Of a stretch of 64,000 nucleotides of DNA, positions 15,423 through 24,895 are shown piece after piece. A program made the position numbers and the translations under genes. The stretch lies in NCBI RefSeq assembly GCF_014641195.1, contig NZ_BMHQ01000004.1, positions 1 to 64,000 of the forward strand, in the 5' to 3' direction. Within the stretch, counting starts at the first letter, position 1. Each line of letters begins with the position of its first letter. Below the pieces are notes generated by a model. That model saw only the letters and a list, made by a program, of their open reading frames with translations. It did not search any database and was not told where the DNA came from. Source of the DNA: Marinithermofilum abyssi. Lineage in GTDB: Bacteria > Bacillota > Bacilli > Thermoactinomycetales > DSM-45169.

Positions 15423-18400
15423 ATGCCGGGAACCGTGTTACTGCATCCGCCGGAACATGCGGCAGAAGGAATGGGGCTGGCGGAGCTCCTGAGTAAAGGA
15501 GAGGGCCGGGTGGTTTATCTGCTTCCGACGGTCCGCCAAGTGACAGAATTTCGGAGGAGGTCCGTCCGGTGGGGGATTTCCGGGACGGTCCGTTTTCTTA
15601 CCTTTGACCAGTTTGTATTGAGCGCCCTTCCTGTTACGCAATATCGCCGGTTGATGACTCCGGTGGAACAGGAGTGGCTGGTTCGCCAGGCGGCAGCCAA
15701 TGTGCTGGCGAAAGAAGGATTGGAGCATTACCGGGAAATGACGGATAAACCCGGATGGTTGAAAAAAGTGGAAGCCCGCATCGGAGAGATTAAACGGGCG
15801 GGCATCCGTCCGGAGCGGCTGGATGACCTGTGGCAGAAACAAGAGGCCCCCCTCAGGGAACTGGCTCGCATATACCGGGAGTATCAGCGCCTTCTCGATG
15901 AGGAAGGACTGCTGGATCACGAGGAGCCCTACTATTTGTTGATGGAAGCCGTGCGCAAGATGGAAGTGGACCTGCCGCAAAGGGTAGCGGCAGAACATTT
16001 TCCCGATTTGTCGGTGTTGCAGGAGCAATTGCTGGTACAACTGGTGACGGCCGGGGTTGAAGTCTCTTTGCATTTGGCATGGGATGAAGAGCGCCCCCGC
16101 CTGTTCCAGGAAACAGAGCAATTGATCAACCGCTTGCGTGGTCGCGGGTTTGTCTCCCGGAAGCTGACTTCTTCTCCCAGTGGAAAAGAGAAAAAAGAAA
16201 CATTGCGACACCTCACGCGTTGGGTGTTTCATCCCGATGCGCCTTCCTGTCCGGCGGACGATTCGATTGAAGTGATTGCTGCTCCGGGAATTCGCCGAGA
16301 AGTGGAAGAGGTGGTGGCCCGCATTCAAGCTTGGCGGCGGCTGAGCCGTGCCCCGATATCGGAAGCGGCGATCATTTGTCCGGATTTGGATATCTATCGT
16401 CACGACCTTTTCTCCGTTTTACGGGAAGCGGGCATCCCATGCGAACGGGAGGAAAGAAAGCGATTATCCCGGCATCCGTTGATGCGTACCTTGCTGCATG
16501 GGCTGTCCGTCCGTGCGGGCAATGAATCCCTGCGTCCGGCGCTGATGGAAAGCTCTTGGCTTCCGTTGGGAGAACCCGAACAACGGGGAGCCCTCATCCG
16601 CGGGTATCGCCTGCTGGGGCAGCCTCGTTCCTCGGAAGCCCTGGAACGCCGGTTGTCCCGTATAGAACAGGATGCTTTTCGCAAACAGATGGAATCGGAA
16701 GGTGTCCCATGGGAGCTGCTCACCCGATTGCGCACCCTTTATCGTTGGGTGGAGGCGATCCCTTTTCGCAGCACCTGGCAGGAATGGAGGGACTGGTTCC
16801 GGGATTGGGCCCATGTGTTGCGCCGTCCATCTGCCTGGCGGGAAATGGCCCGGGATGCCCGGATGTTTTCCTTGTTGGCGGAGGAGATGAGCGTTTGGGA
16901 ACAGATCAAGCAGATTTTGGACGAATGGGAGCCGCTGTTCGCATCCAGCCGTTGGGGAGAGACAGAGGCGGACTTAACGGATTTTGCCGCCGCTTTGGAA
17001 CGGGCCGCGGAGCGGAAAGAGGTGAAAATGAATCCCGGGCGCAAAGGCGGCATTCGGATTTTGGAGCCCAACCAAGTGCGGGGGGAACGATTCCGTGCGG
17101 TATTTGTGCTGGGATGTGCGGAAGGGGTTTGGCCCCGTCCCATTCGTGAGGACTGGCTGGTTTCGGATGAGGAACGGCAGCGCCTTCGGAAAGAAGGGGT
17201 GCGATTGGCCTTGTCCAAAGAGCAGCGGGCGCATCAGATCACTCCTTTTTTCCAAACGCTTGTCGCCGCCAAGGAACGCCTGGTTCTTTCTTATCCCGCT
17301 GTGTCGGAAGAAGGGAACCGCCGTTTGCCTTCTCCCTATCTGGAAGAGCTGAAACAAGTGTTTTTACCGGGAACTTTGATTGTCTCAGAGCGAGCAGTGT
17401 CCGATGTCTTACCTCCCAGGTGGGAAGATTGTCCTTCCTGGTCCCGGAAAACGGAGTGGGCCGTCGCCACCTTGCATAAACCACAGACAAAGTCTAACAG
17501 CCCCGAGGAACGGGAGAGAGCCGATGCCCATCTTGCAGAGTGGTTCCGGCAGAATCCAGAGGGAGCCCGATATCTCGCCGCAAGGGTGGAAGCGGAGAGG
17601 CAACGTTGGTACGGGAAGGCCGGAAAGTTCGATGGTGTGTTGAGCCTGGCGGTGATGGACGACTGGCGGGAACGCTTTCGTAGCCAGGTGTGGAGTGCTA
17701 CTCAGTTAAATGAATTGATGCAGTGCCGCTTTCATTTTTTTGCCGGTCGCATGTTGCAGGCGTTGCCCCGAAAGGATGCCGATGAGGAAATGACCGCGTT
17801 GGAACGGGGAGAATTCATGCACCGGGTGCTGACCCGTTTTTGGAAATTTCACCGGGAAACACCTCTGCACAAGATCCAGCCGGAAGATGCTCGTGATCGG
17901 ATGTTGGCCGTGCTGGACAGCGTCTGGCAGGAATGGATGACGGTACGGGGTGCTGTCGATTCCTTGGTTCTGCGAGTGGAGAAAGCGCGCCTACGGCAAA
18001 AGCTGTTGACGATGCTGGAACATGAGCAGATGTGGCGGAAAAAGGGAGACCACCGACTGCGGCCCCGCCATTTGGAGTTTTCTTTTGGCATGCAGGTGGA
18101 TTCCACCCTGGTGCAATCCGGGGAGGTGGATGGGGCGTCCACCTCGTCTCCGGCACAGATCCCCCTGTCCGAGACTCGTACCATCCGGCTGAGGGGAAAG
18201 GTGGACCGGATCGATGTGAATGATGAGGGAGAGTATGTGATTTACGATTACAAATCCGGATCGGCACCCCTGACGGCAGATGTGCATGGGGGAGCCCATC
18301 TGCAGCTGCCGCTGTATATGTGGGCTTTGCAAGAATCCTTCGGTTTTCAGCCGGATCGGGCATTGGGGGCGGCCTTTTATACACCGGGAAAGCGAAAAGG

Positions 18401-18692
18401 AGGCAATCCGCCCACAGACAACCGCAACCAAGGGTTGTGGCGCAAAGCACATGCGGACAAAGCGGGAATCAGCGCTCGGGCCGGCAGTCTCTTGGAGGAA
18501 GGGGATTGGGTTCGTGTGCAGGAGGAGATCCGCAACAGCCTGTCCCGGCAGCTCGACTGGATCGAAGCAGGCAACTTTGCCGTTGACCCTGCCCGGGGCT
18601 GTCCCGCCTACTGTCCCCATCAACATGTGTGCCGCATCGATACCCGCCGCTCAGGCAAAGGGAGCCCGGATGAGGAAGGTGATCAACCATGA
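15423..18692 (+). CDS. addB: AddB-like subunit of the AddAB helicase-nuclease
   Basis: A 1089-residue protein preceding addA. The C-terminal PD-(D/E)XK nuclease domain has the metal-binding Asp/Lys motif in VIYDYKSG (near 942). It is bracketed by four Cys: one in MQCRFHFF (about 767) and three in CPAYCPHQHVC (about 1060-1070), the Fe-S staple typical of AddB. The helicase-like N-terminal part is degenerate, and the usual Walker A (GxxGxGKT) at the very start is absent. The ATG at 15423 has GAGGAGG upstream. The stop overlaps the addA start (ATGA), so the subunits are made together. AddAB processes double-strand breaks for recombination. Confidence 0.88.
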   Translation: MPGTVLLHPPEHAAEGMGLAELLSKGEGRVVYLLPTVRQVTEFRRRSVRWGISGTVRFLTFDQFVLSALPVTQYRRLMTPVEQEWLVRQAAANVLAKEGLEHYREMTDKPGWLKKVEARIGEIKRAGIRPERLDDLWQKQEAPLRELARIYREYQRLLDEEGLLDHEEPYYLLMEAVRKMEVDLPQRVAAEHFPDLSVLQEQLLVQLVTAGVEVSLHLAWDEERPRLFQETEQLINRLRGRGFVSRKLTSSPSGKEKKETLRHLTRWVFHPDAPSCPADDSIEVIAAPGIRREVEEVVARIQAWRRLSRAPISEAAIICPDLDIYRHDLFSVLREAGIPCEREERKRLSRHPLMRTLLHGLSVRAGNESLRPALMESSWLPLGEPEQRGALIRGYRLLGQPRSSEALERRLSRIEQDAFRKQMESEGVPWELLTRLRTLYRWVEAIPFRSTWQEWRDWFRDWAHVLRRPSAWREMARDARMFSLLAEEMSVWEQIKQILDEWEPLFASSRWGETEADLTDFAAALERAAERKEVKMNPGRKGGIRILEPNQVRGERFRAVFVLGCAEGVWPRPIREDWLVSDEERQRLRKEGVRLALSKEQRAHQITPFFQTLVAAKERLVLSYPAVSEEGNRRLPSPYLEELKQVFLPGTLIVSERAVSDVLPPRWEDCPSWSRKTEWAVATLHKPQTKSNSPEERERADAHLAEWFRQNPEGARYLAARVEAERQRWYGKAGKFDGVLSLAVMDDWRERFRSQVWSATQLNELMQCRFHFFAGRMLQALPRKDADEEMTALERGEFMHRVLTRFWKFHRETPLHKIQPEDARDRMLAVLDSVWQEWMTVRGAVDSLVLRVEKARLRQKLLTMLEHEQMWRKKGDHRLRPRHLEFSFGMQVDSTLVQSGEVDGASTSSPAQIPLSETRTIRLRGKVDRIDVNDEGEYVIYDYKSGSAPLTADVHGGAHLQLPLYMWALQESFGFQPDRALGAAFYTPGKRKGGNPPTDNRNQGLWRKAHADKAGISARAGSLLEEGDWVRVQEEIRNSLSRQLDWIEAGNFAVDPARGCPAYCPHQHVCRIDTRRSGKGSPDEEGDQP

Positions 18693-21600
18693 CGACGGAC
18701 AAGCTTCTGCTGACCCCGGCGCAACAGGAAGCGGTGGACTCTCTGGATACGGACTGCATCGTGACGGCCGGTGCGGGTTCCGGCAAAACCCGGGTACTGG
18801 TGGAACGCTTTCTTCTTATTTTGTCCCGCCATCTGGATGAAGAAGATATTTGGGAGCGGGTGGTGGCCATCACTTTTACCGAAAAAGCCGCCGCTGAGAT
18901 GAAAGAGCGGATACGAAGCGGGGTCACAGCGCGCTGGCAGACAGCCAAAGAGTCGGGCAAAGAGAGGGAGGCCGGCGCGTGGCATCGTTTGCTGACAGAG
19001 ATGGAACAGGCGCGAATCACAACCATTCATGCTTTTTGTGCCCGTTTATTGCGGGAATATCCGGTGGAGGCGGGATTGGACCCCGGTTTCCGGGTGTTGG
19101 ATGAGGCAGAGGGAACGGTGTTGTTACGTGAAGCCATTCAGCAAGCACTCAACCGCTCCTTCGCCCGGCTGCCGCAACAGGAGAACGGCACTTCACCCGT
19201 GGAACGCACGTGGATGCGCTGGGGAATCGACAAGACGGTGGAACAGATCGCGGGGGTGTACCGGGCGATGCTCAACCAAGGACTCAACCCCCAGCGTCTG
19301 TCGGAGGCTACACTGGATCATCTGCAGAAAACTCGGCAACAGTTGCAGGAAAAGGTCCGGACGGGTCTCCTGGATGTGCTGGCGGCAGGAGATCGGCTGA
19401 TGCAGGTGGAAGGCGGCAAAAAAGCGCAGGCCTTTCAAAAAGCGTGGCCGTCCCTGGCCGCGTCCCTGAAACAAGGATCGCAACCGGAAGAGTGGCTTCC
19501 CGCTTTGCGGGAAGCGGAGGCACTGTTGAAGGGAAACTGGGGCAAGAAGGAGGAAGTAACCCTGCCCCGGGACCGGATGAGGACGGCTGCCGCCGCCTGG
19601 AGCGAAGTGTTGGAAGGGTGGATGACGCTGCCTGAAGAGCGGGAGTTAGTGGATTGGTTGCTGTCTTTGCTGGCGGACGTGGATGAAAGGTACCGCCAAG
19701 CGAAGGAAAAACGGCATGCCGTTGATTTTGACGAGATGCAGATACGGTCGGTTCAGTTATTTCGCACACATCCCCGGGTCTACCGAAAAGAACGGGACCG
19801 GATTGCTTATCTGATGGTAGACGAGTTTCAAGATACCAACCAAGCGCAAAAGCAGCTGGTCGATCTGCTTTCCTTGGGAGCGGACGGTCAACCCCAGCCG
19901 GGCAAGCTGTTTGTAGTCGGGGATCCGAAACAATCCATCTATCGGTTTCGAGGATCGGATGTCGAGGTGTTCAGCGCCACCCGGAGGGATATCCAAGCCC
20001 GGGGAGGAAAAGAAGTGGCGCTGGTGGACAACTTCCGCTCCGATCCGGCCGTGATTGCCTTTGTCAATGGTCTGTTTGAAAAGTTAATGTCCAGTGATCC
20101 CGAAGAGGTAAACCATTACCGCCCGGCCCTTGCCAAACGTTCATCCGCCAAAGGGCCGCGGGTGGAGTGGATTTGTTTGCCTGATCGGGAGGATTGTCCC
20201 GAGGGACGGGAAGTGCGGGATGTGGAGGCGGACGAGATTGCCCGCCGGATCGGCCAGTTTATCCACGAAGGGAGAAAGCCGGGGGAGATCGCTGTTCTTT
20301 TTCAAACCATGAAGCATGTGAAACGATATGAGGAAGCGTTGCTGCTTCGAGGAATTCCCTTTTATGTGGTAAAAGGGCGTGGATTTTACGAGCGGCAGGA
20401 AGTACAGGATGTGCTTCATTTTCTGCGTTATGCGGCGGATATGTCAGACCGGCTTTCCTTGGTGGGTGTACTGCGCTCTCCCTTTTGCGGCCTTTCGGAC
20501 GAAACCCTTTGGTTACTCTCCCGCAGGGAGCAGTGGGAGTCCGACCCGGACAGCTGGCTGCGGACAGAAGGACTGCCGGAGGAGGAGCGGCTCAAGCTGC
20601 GCCAGTTTCTCCGCGTGTTACATGGGGTTCGCCGACGGGCAGGAAGGGTAGCGGTTGCCGAACTCATGGAGTGTTTGTTGGAGGAATCGGGTTACCGCCA
20701 AGTTTTATGGAGTACTCCCTTTGGAAAACAGGCGGTGGCCAACCTGGAAAAGCTGGTTCAGGTGGCCCGGGGTTGGGAGGAAGGAGCAGATCCTTCCTTG
20801 AACAGCTTTTTGCGTAAAGTAGAGGAATGGGCGGCAGCGGGTCATCCGGAAACAGAAGCCCAGGTGGAAGAGGCGAATGGTAACAGCGTCAGGCTGATGA
20901 CGATTCACCAGTCCAAAGGATTGGAATTTCCGGTGGTATTTGTCCCCGACTTGTCCCGTCGGCAGCCGGTGAAGGTGCCGGATGTGCTGCTCGACCCGGA
21001 CCAAGGGTTGGCGATCACGTTAACCGATGAATGGGGGGAACGCCGGGAAAGCTTTCGCTGGAAGCAGAGGGCGGAAGAGGAGCGCAAGCGGGAGCGGGAA
21101 GAATCGGTGCGCCTCTTTTATGTGGCGGTTACCCGAGCGGAAGACCGCTTGATTCTGAGCGGAACGCCGGAAGAACACAAAGGGTTCGCCAAAGGGGAAC
21201 CCATCCTGTCGGGAGACACTTGGAGCAAATGGTTGAACGGTGCATTCGGGGAGATCGGAAACAGCCGGGAACGATGGGAGCCGATAACCGGTGTGCATAT
21301 CCAGTTGCGGAAATGGGAGGAAGCGGGGGAGCCATTGCCCGTTCAGCTGCGGTCGGAACCAGCGGAAGCAGATCTCTTGTCCCGGGTCCCCATGGCCGAT
21401 CCTATTCAGGGGCTGTGTTTGGAAACCCGGGGATACGGGGAAGCTGATCTGTTTCCGGTCAGTGTGACCGATGTAACCCGATTGGCAAACTGCCCCCGCC
21501 GCTATTTTTATGAACGGATGTGGCAGCTGCCGCAAGTGGGAGAAGGATGGGACGAACCAAGCGGGTCTGTTGAGGGTTCGCATGAAGCCCGTGAGCTGAC

Positions 21601-22228
21601 CCCTCAAATCAAAGGGGAGGTGGTCCACCGGGTGTTGGAGTGGTGTAAAGGGGATGAAACGGCAGATGACGTGGCGCCATTGATCCGGGAGGCACTGGCG
21701 GAAATGAATGCAGACCCGTCCTCTCCGGCAGCGGTGGAGGAAGTGCAGAAGCTGGTTCAGGTATACCTCGCCAGTGAATATCACGGTACCGGTTACGAGT
21801 CGGTGCGGAAGGAAGCCCGTTTTTTGCAGCCGATGGCAGGATTGAAGCTGGAAGGGATCATCGACCGTTTGCATCGGGGCCCGGATGGAGAATGGGAACT
21901 GGTCGATTACAAGACGAACGGAATTTCCGCGGAAGAAGTGGAAGAAACGGCGGAGGAGTACCTTCCTCAGATCCAACTGTATGTGTTGGCTGCAAAGGAG
22001 GCGTGGAACCTTTCCGTTCGGCGCGCGGTCCTGTATTTTCTCCAACCGGACCGGCAAAAGCGGTGGGAAGTGAATCCACCATGGTTGCACCAAGCGCAGG
22101 CCACACTCCATACCGTTTCCCGCATGCTGCGGCAGGAAGAAAAGCCGGAAGCGTTCCCCCCGCGTCCGGGCATACGTTGTCAGTATTGTGCGTATCGGTT
22201 TCTGTGTGAAGAAGGGGAACAGGTGTAA
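18689..22228 (+). CDS. addA: AddA helicase-nuclease subunit
   Basis: A 1179-residue UvrD/Rep-superfamily (SF1A) helicase. Walker A GAGSGKT lies near residues 29-35, the DE-box in MVDEFQDTN, motif III in VGDPKQSIYRFRG, and later motifs in MTIHQSKGLEFPVVF and RLFYVAVTRAEDRL. The C-terminal PD-(D/E)XK nuclease has VDYKTN near 1073. Unusually, the nuclease is flanked by Cys in LANCPRRYFYERM (about 934) and by CQYCAYRFLC (about 1163-1172), a four-Cys Fe-S staple that I do not recall in Bacillus subtilis AddA. With AddB it resects DNA ends and loads RecA at Chi-like sites. Confidence 0.92.
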   Translation: MTTDKLLLTPAQQEAVDSLDTDCIVTAGAGSGKTRVLVERFLLILSRHLDEEDIWERVVAITFTEKAAAEMKERIRSGVTARWQTAKESGKEREAGAWHRLLTEMEQARITTIHAFCARLLREYPVEAGLDPGFRVLDEAEGTVLLREAIQQALNRSFARLPQQENGTSPVERTWMRWGIDKTVEQIAGVYRAMLNQGLNPQRLSEATLDHLQKTRQQLQEKVRTGLLDVLAAGDRLMQVEGGKKAQAFQKAWPSLAASLKQGSQPEEWLPALREAEALLKGNWGKKEEVTLPRDRMRTAAAAWSEVLEGWMTLPEERELVDWLLSLLADVDERYRQAKEKRHAVDFDEMQIRSVQLFRTHPRVYRKERDRIAYLMVDEFQDTNQAQKQLVDLLSLGADGQPQPGKLFVVGDPKQSIYRFRGSDVEVFSATRRDIQARGGKEVALVDNFRSDPAVIAFVNGLFEKLMSSDPEEVNHYRPALAKRSSAKGPRVEWICLPDREDCPEGREVRDVEADEIARRIGQFIHEGRKPGEIAVLFQTMKHVKRYEEALLLRGIPFYVVKGRGFYERQEVQDVLHFLRYAADMSDRLSLVGVLRSPFCGLSDETLWLLSRREQWESDPDSWLRTEGLPEEERLKLRQFLRVLHGVRRRAGRVAVAELMECLLEESGYRQVLWSTPFGKQAVANLEKLVQVARGWEEGADPSLNSFLRKVEEWAAAGHPETEAQVEEANGNSVRLMTIHQSKGLEFPVVFVPDLSRRQPVKVPDVLLDPDQGLAITLTDEWGERRESFRWKQRAEEERKREREESVRLFYVAVTRAEDRLILSGTPEEHKGFAKGEPILSGDTWSKWLNGAFGEIGNSRERWEPITGVHIQLRKWEEAGEPLPVQLRSEPAEADLLSRVPMADPIQGLCLETRGYGEADLFPVSVTDVTRLANCPRRYFYERMWQLPQVGEGWDEPSGSVEGSHEARELTPQIKGEVVHRVLEWCKGDETADDVAPLIREALAEMNADPSSPAAVEEVQKLVQVYLASEYHGTGYESVRKEARFLQPMAGLKLEGIIDRLHRGPDGEWELVDYKTNGISAEEVEETAEEYLPQIQLYVLAAKEAWNLSVRRAVLYFLQPDRQKRWEVNPPWLHQAQATLHTVSRMLRQEEKPEAFPPRPGIRCQYCAYRFLCEEGEQV

Positions 22229-22250
22229 GGGGAGTCCGACGTTGAATCTC

Positions 22251-22281
22251 TTCACACACCGCCTTCTTTCCAAGGTATAAT
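22251..22281 (+). promoter_or_regulatory. promoter of the structured RNA
   Basis: A perfect -10 TATAAT lies at 22276-22281 with a weak -35 TTCACA at 22251-22256 (19-base spacing). Transcription would begin near 22288. Confidence 0.55.
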
Positions 22282-22287
22282 ACAGCT

Positions 22288-22486
22288 AGGCAGCACGGGG
22301 AAGCTTTACTGGCTGTGCAAGAGATGGAATCCTCCTGCACAGATGACGACGCTTTGGGCCAGTACCGCCGTTTATGGAAATAAAAGGTTGTCACCGTGCC
22401 GGGATCCTAATGCGTTGCATGTGTTAGGAAATGCGACGCCAAAAAACAAGGGGCGGTCCCTCCTTTTTGGCGGGAGGGACTTTTTG
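22288..22486 (+). ncRNA. unidentified structured RNA (sRNA or leader)
   Basis: About 200 bases between addA and the penicillin-binding protein gene have a TATAAT promoter, nested helices and a terminator. The helices are TAGG/CCTA (22287-22290 with 22406-22409), GCACGG/CCGTGC (22293-22298 with 22394-22399), ACTGGC/GCCAGT (22308-22313 with 22358-22363) and CTGTGCA/TGCACAG (22313-22319 with 22336-22342). The terminal loop contains TCCTCC at 22330-22335. TCCTAA at 22405-22410 can instead pair with TTAGGA at 22424-22429. The terminator stem is GTCCCTCC/GGGAGGGAC (22456-22480) followed by five T. I cannot match it to 6S, SRP, tmRNA, RNase P or any riboswitch I know. Confidence 0.6.
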
Positions 22487-22519
22487 CAATGAAGGGAATG
22501 GGAGTGAAGAAATTCATCG

Positions 22520-24586
22520 ATGGATAACAAACGGGATGTGCATCCGAACTCCGGCTGGACCGATAGATGGAAGGGCTGGATACGAAAGCCCTGGTTTCGG
22601 CGAACCTTATGGGGAGCGGGAGCAGCGTTGCTGCTGTTTGTCCTGGTGCTGAACGTGGCGATCTGGTCGATGGATGTCAGCGCACTGGATAAAGCGACGC
22701 CGCAACCCACCCTGATCTATGACCGGTACGGCAAGGTTGCCAGCAAGATTTCCGCTTCCCAATCCGAGGGAGTGAAAATCAATCAAGTTCCCAAGCATGT
22801 GATTCAGGCAGTGGTCGCCATTGAGGACCAACGGTTTTATCATCATTCCGGCGTCGATTATGTGGGAACCCTGCGCGCTGCCGTGACCAACCTGCAAGCA
22901 GGCAGCGTGGTTCAGGGAGGGAGTACGCTGACGCAACAGTTGGCGAAAAATGTGTTTTTGACCCATGACCGCACGTACAAGCGGAAGATCAAGGAATTCT
23001 TATATGCCAAGAAAATCGAGCGCACTTATTCCAAAGATCAGATCATGGAACATTATCTGAATACCATTTATTTCGGTGAAGGTGCCTGGGGCGTGCAAAA
23101 AGCGGCCCAAACCTATTTCGGCAAGGATGCAAAAGATTTGAACCTGGGGGAAGCCGCGACGCTGGCTGGGATGATCAAGGCTCCGTCATCCCTGTCCCCC
23201 TTTAAACACTTTAACAAGGCGATGGAACGACGGAACGTCGTCCTTGATAAAATGGAGGAGCAAGGGTTTATCTCTTCCCAGGAGCTGGCCCGGGCGAAAA
23301 GCGCGGATGTTGTCTTGCAAGGCAAGAAACTGGACGAATACAAAGGGAGATATCCTTCTTATGTAGATGCGATTATCCAGGAAGCGATCGATCGGTACAA
23401 CCTGACCGAAAACGAGGTGCTGAGCGGCGGGCTGAGGATCTATACGGAACTGGACCCGCGCATGCAAGAGTCTGCTGAACGGGTGTATCGCAATCCCGCC
23501 TATTTCCCGCAAAGTCCGGATGATCAGCTGGTCCAGAGCGGCACCGTGTTGCTGGATCCTACCACCGGGGGAATTCGGGCGCTCGTCGGCGGGCGTGGAG
23601 AGCATGTGTTCCGCGGTTTCAACCATGCCACCCAGTTGAAACGGCAGCCCGGATCCACGATGAAGCCGCTCTCCGTTTACACGCCTGCTTTGGAAAAAGG
23701 GTATACGATCGCCAGCCGGCTGAAGGACGAACCGATGAGTTTCAGGGATTACCGTCCGACCAATTATGATGGACGGTACCGGGGAGAAGTGACCATGTAT
23801 GAAGCCGTCATCCATTCGGCCAACATACCGGCGGTCTGGCTGTTGGACCGGATCGGGGTGGAACAAGGGGCCAATGCGGTGGAGCGTTTCGGCATCCCGC
23901 TGAAACAGGAAGACAAGAGTCTCGGATTGGCTCTCGGCGGCATGAATCAGGGAACATCCCCGCTGCACATGGCCCAGGCATATTCCGTGTTCCCCAACAA
24001 TGGGGTAATGGCGGATGCCCATACCATCAAGCGGATCGAAAACGTTGACGGGGAAAACATGGGCAAATGGTACAAGAAATCCATCCGCGTCACCTCCCGC
24101 AAAGTAGCACAACACATTACCTATATGCTGCGGGGAGTGGTGCAGGAGGGAACAGGACGGCAGGCCCAACTGCCGGGTCGTCCCACAGCCGGCAAAACGG
24201 GAACCACTCAAGTGCCCGGACAGGCCAGCGGAGCCAAAGATAACTGGTTTGTCGGCTATACGCCGCAGCTGGTCGGAGCAGTCTGGCTCGGCTATGACAA
24301 GACGGATGCCCGCCACTACCTGACTACGTCCAGCGGATCGACGGCAGGGCCGATCTTCCGGGAGATCATGTCGGAAGCGTTGAAAGGACAGCCTGTGAAG
24401 GCTTTCGATCTATCAATGGTCAAGTACAAAAAGCCGCCCAAAGTGGAAGAGGAGAAGAAAAAGGAAAAGGAACCCGACAAGCTGCGCAAAGAACTGAAGA
24501 AGGAATGGAACAAACGGAAGAAGCAACTGGAAGACGCGCTCAAAAAGAAAGCGAAAGAATGGCGGGAAAAGCTGGAACAGTGGTAG
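22520..24586 (+). CDS. class A penicillin-binding protein (transglycosylase/transpeptidase)
   Basis: A 688-residue bifunctional peptidoglycan synthase. A cytoplasmic N terminus precedes one membrane anchor (about 31-50). The glycosyltransferase 51 domain (about 70-245) carries E102 in IEDQRFYHH and GGSTLTQQL. The transpeptidase domain has the nucleophile Ser378 in PGSTMKP, the SAN motif and KTGTT near 558. The tail (about 635-688) is extremely rich in Lys and Glu and is probably an extended helix outside the membrane. The ATG at 22520 is weakly served by GGAGTG. The structured RNA ends 34 bases upstream and may regulate it in cis. Confidence 0.9.
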   Translation: MDNKRDVHPNSGWTDRWKGWIRKPWFRRTLWGAGAALLLFVLVLNVAIWSMDVSALDKATPQPTLIYDRYGKVASKISASQSEGVKINQVPKHVIQAVVAIEDQRFYHHSGVDYVGTLRAAVTNLQAGSVVQGGSTLTQQLAKNVFLTHDRTYKRKIKEFLYAKKIERTYSKDQIMEHYLNTIYFGEGAWGVQKAAQTYFGKDAKDLNLGEAATLAGMIKAPSSLSPFKHFNKAMERRNVVLDKMEEQGFISSQELARAKSADVVLQGKKLDEYKGRYPSYVDAIIQEAIDRYNLTENEVLSGGLRIYTELDPRMQESAERVYRNPAYFPQSPDDQLVQSGTVLLDPTTGGIRALVGGRGEHVFRGFNHATQLKRQPGSTMKPLSVYTPALEKGYTIASRLKDEPMSFRDYRPTNYDGRYRGEVTMYEAVIHSANIPAVWLLDRIGVEQGANAVERFGIPLKQEDKSLGLALGGMNQGTSPLHMAQAYSVFPNNGVMADAHTIKRIENVDGENMGKWYKKSIRVTSRKVAQHITYMLRGVVQEGTGRQAQLPGRPTAGKTGTTQVPGQASGAKDNWFVGYTPQLVGAVWLGYDKTDARHYLTTSSGSTAGPIFREIMSEALKGQPVKAFDLSMVKYKKPPKVEEEKKKEKEPDKLRKELKKEWNKRKKQLEDALKKKAKEWREKLEQW

Positions 24587-24595
24587 TGGCAAAAA

Positions 24596-24764
24596 ACGAG
24601 ACAAAAAAGCGGCACATAACACGACCTGAGTACGACCAAGGCGTGACGTGTGCCCCTGTGGGTACTTGCGCTTTTGAGTGCATCCCACATGGTACCGCGT
24701 CTCGTTGACTCACTGGATGGACAGAATCGCTTTTAGCGACGTCGGAATGGCGCGACGGATAGAA
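24596..24764. repeat. dispersed hairpin repeat, copy 1
   Basis: A non-coding element between the penicillin-binding protein and a small membrane protein gene. CGAGACAAAAAAGCGG at 24597-24612 pairs with CCGCGTCTCG at 24695-24704, closing a long hairpin. The core GGACAGAATCGC followed by GCGACGTCGGA starts at 24719. The hairpin arms and the core recur in copy 3 (about 53008-53104); the core alone recurs in copy 2 (42162-42204). Confidence 0.6.
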
Positions 24765-24895
24765 GAGCTTTTTGCTGTGTATAAGAGATTGTGGTGTCAA
24801 AAGGGTTCTGGATCATTTTCCGCTTGACTTCAAAGATGTGCAGAAGAACGTGGTATACTATGAGCATCATGATATAATGAAAGGAGGAGAATATC

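Noticed and set aside
22288-22486. Identification of the structured RNA as SRP RNA, tmRNA or a second 6S RNA
   Set aside because: The conserved SRP S-domain loops, the tmRNA ends and the 6S central bubble sequences are all absent.
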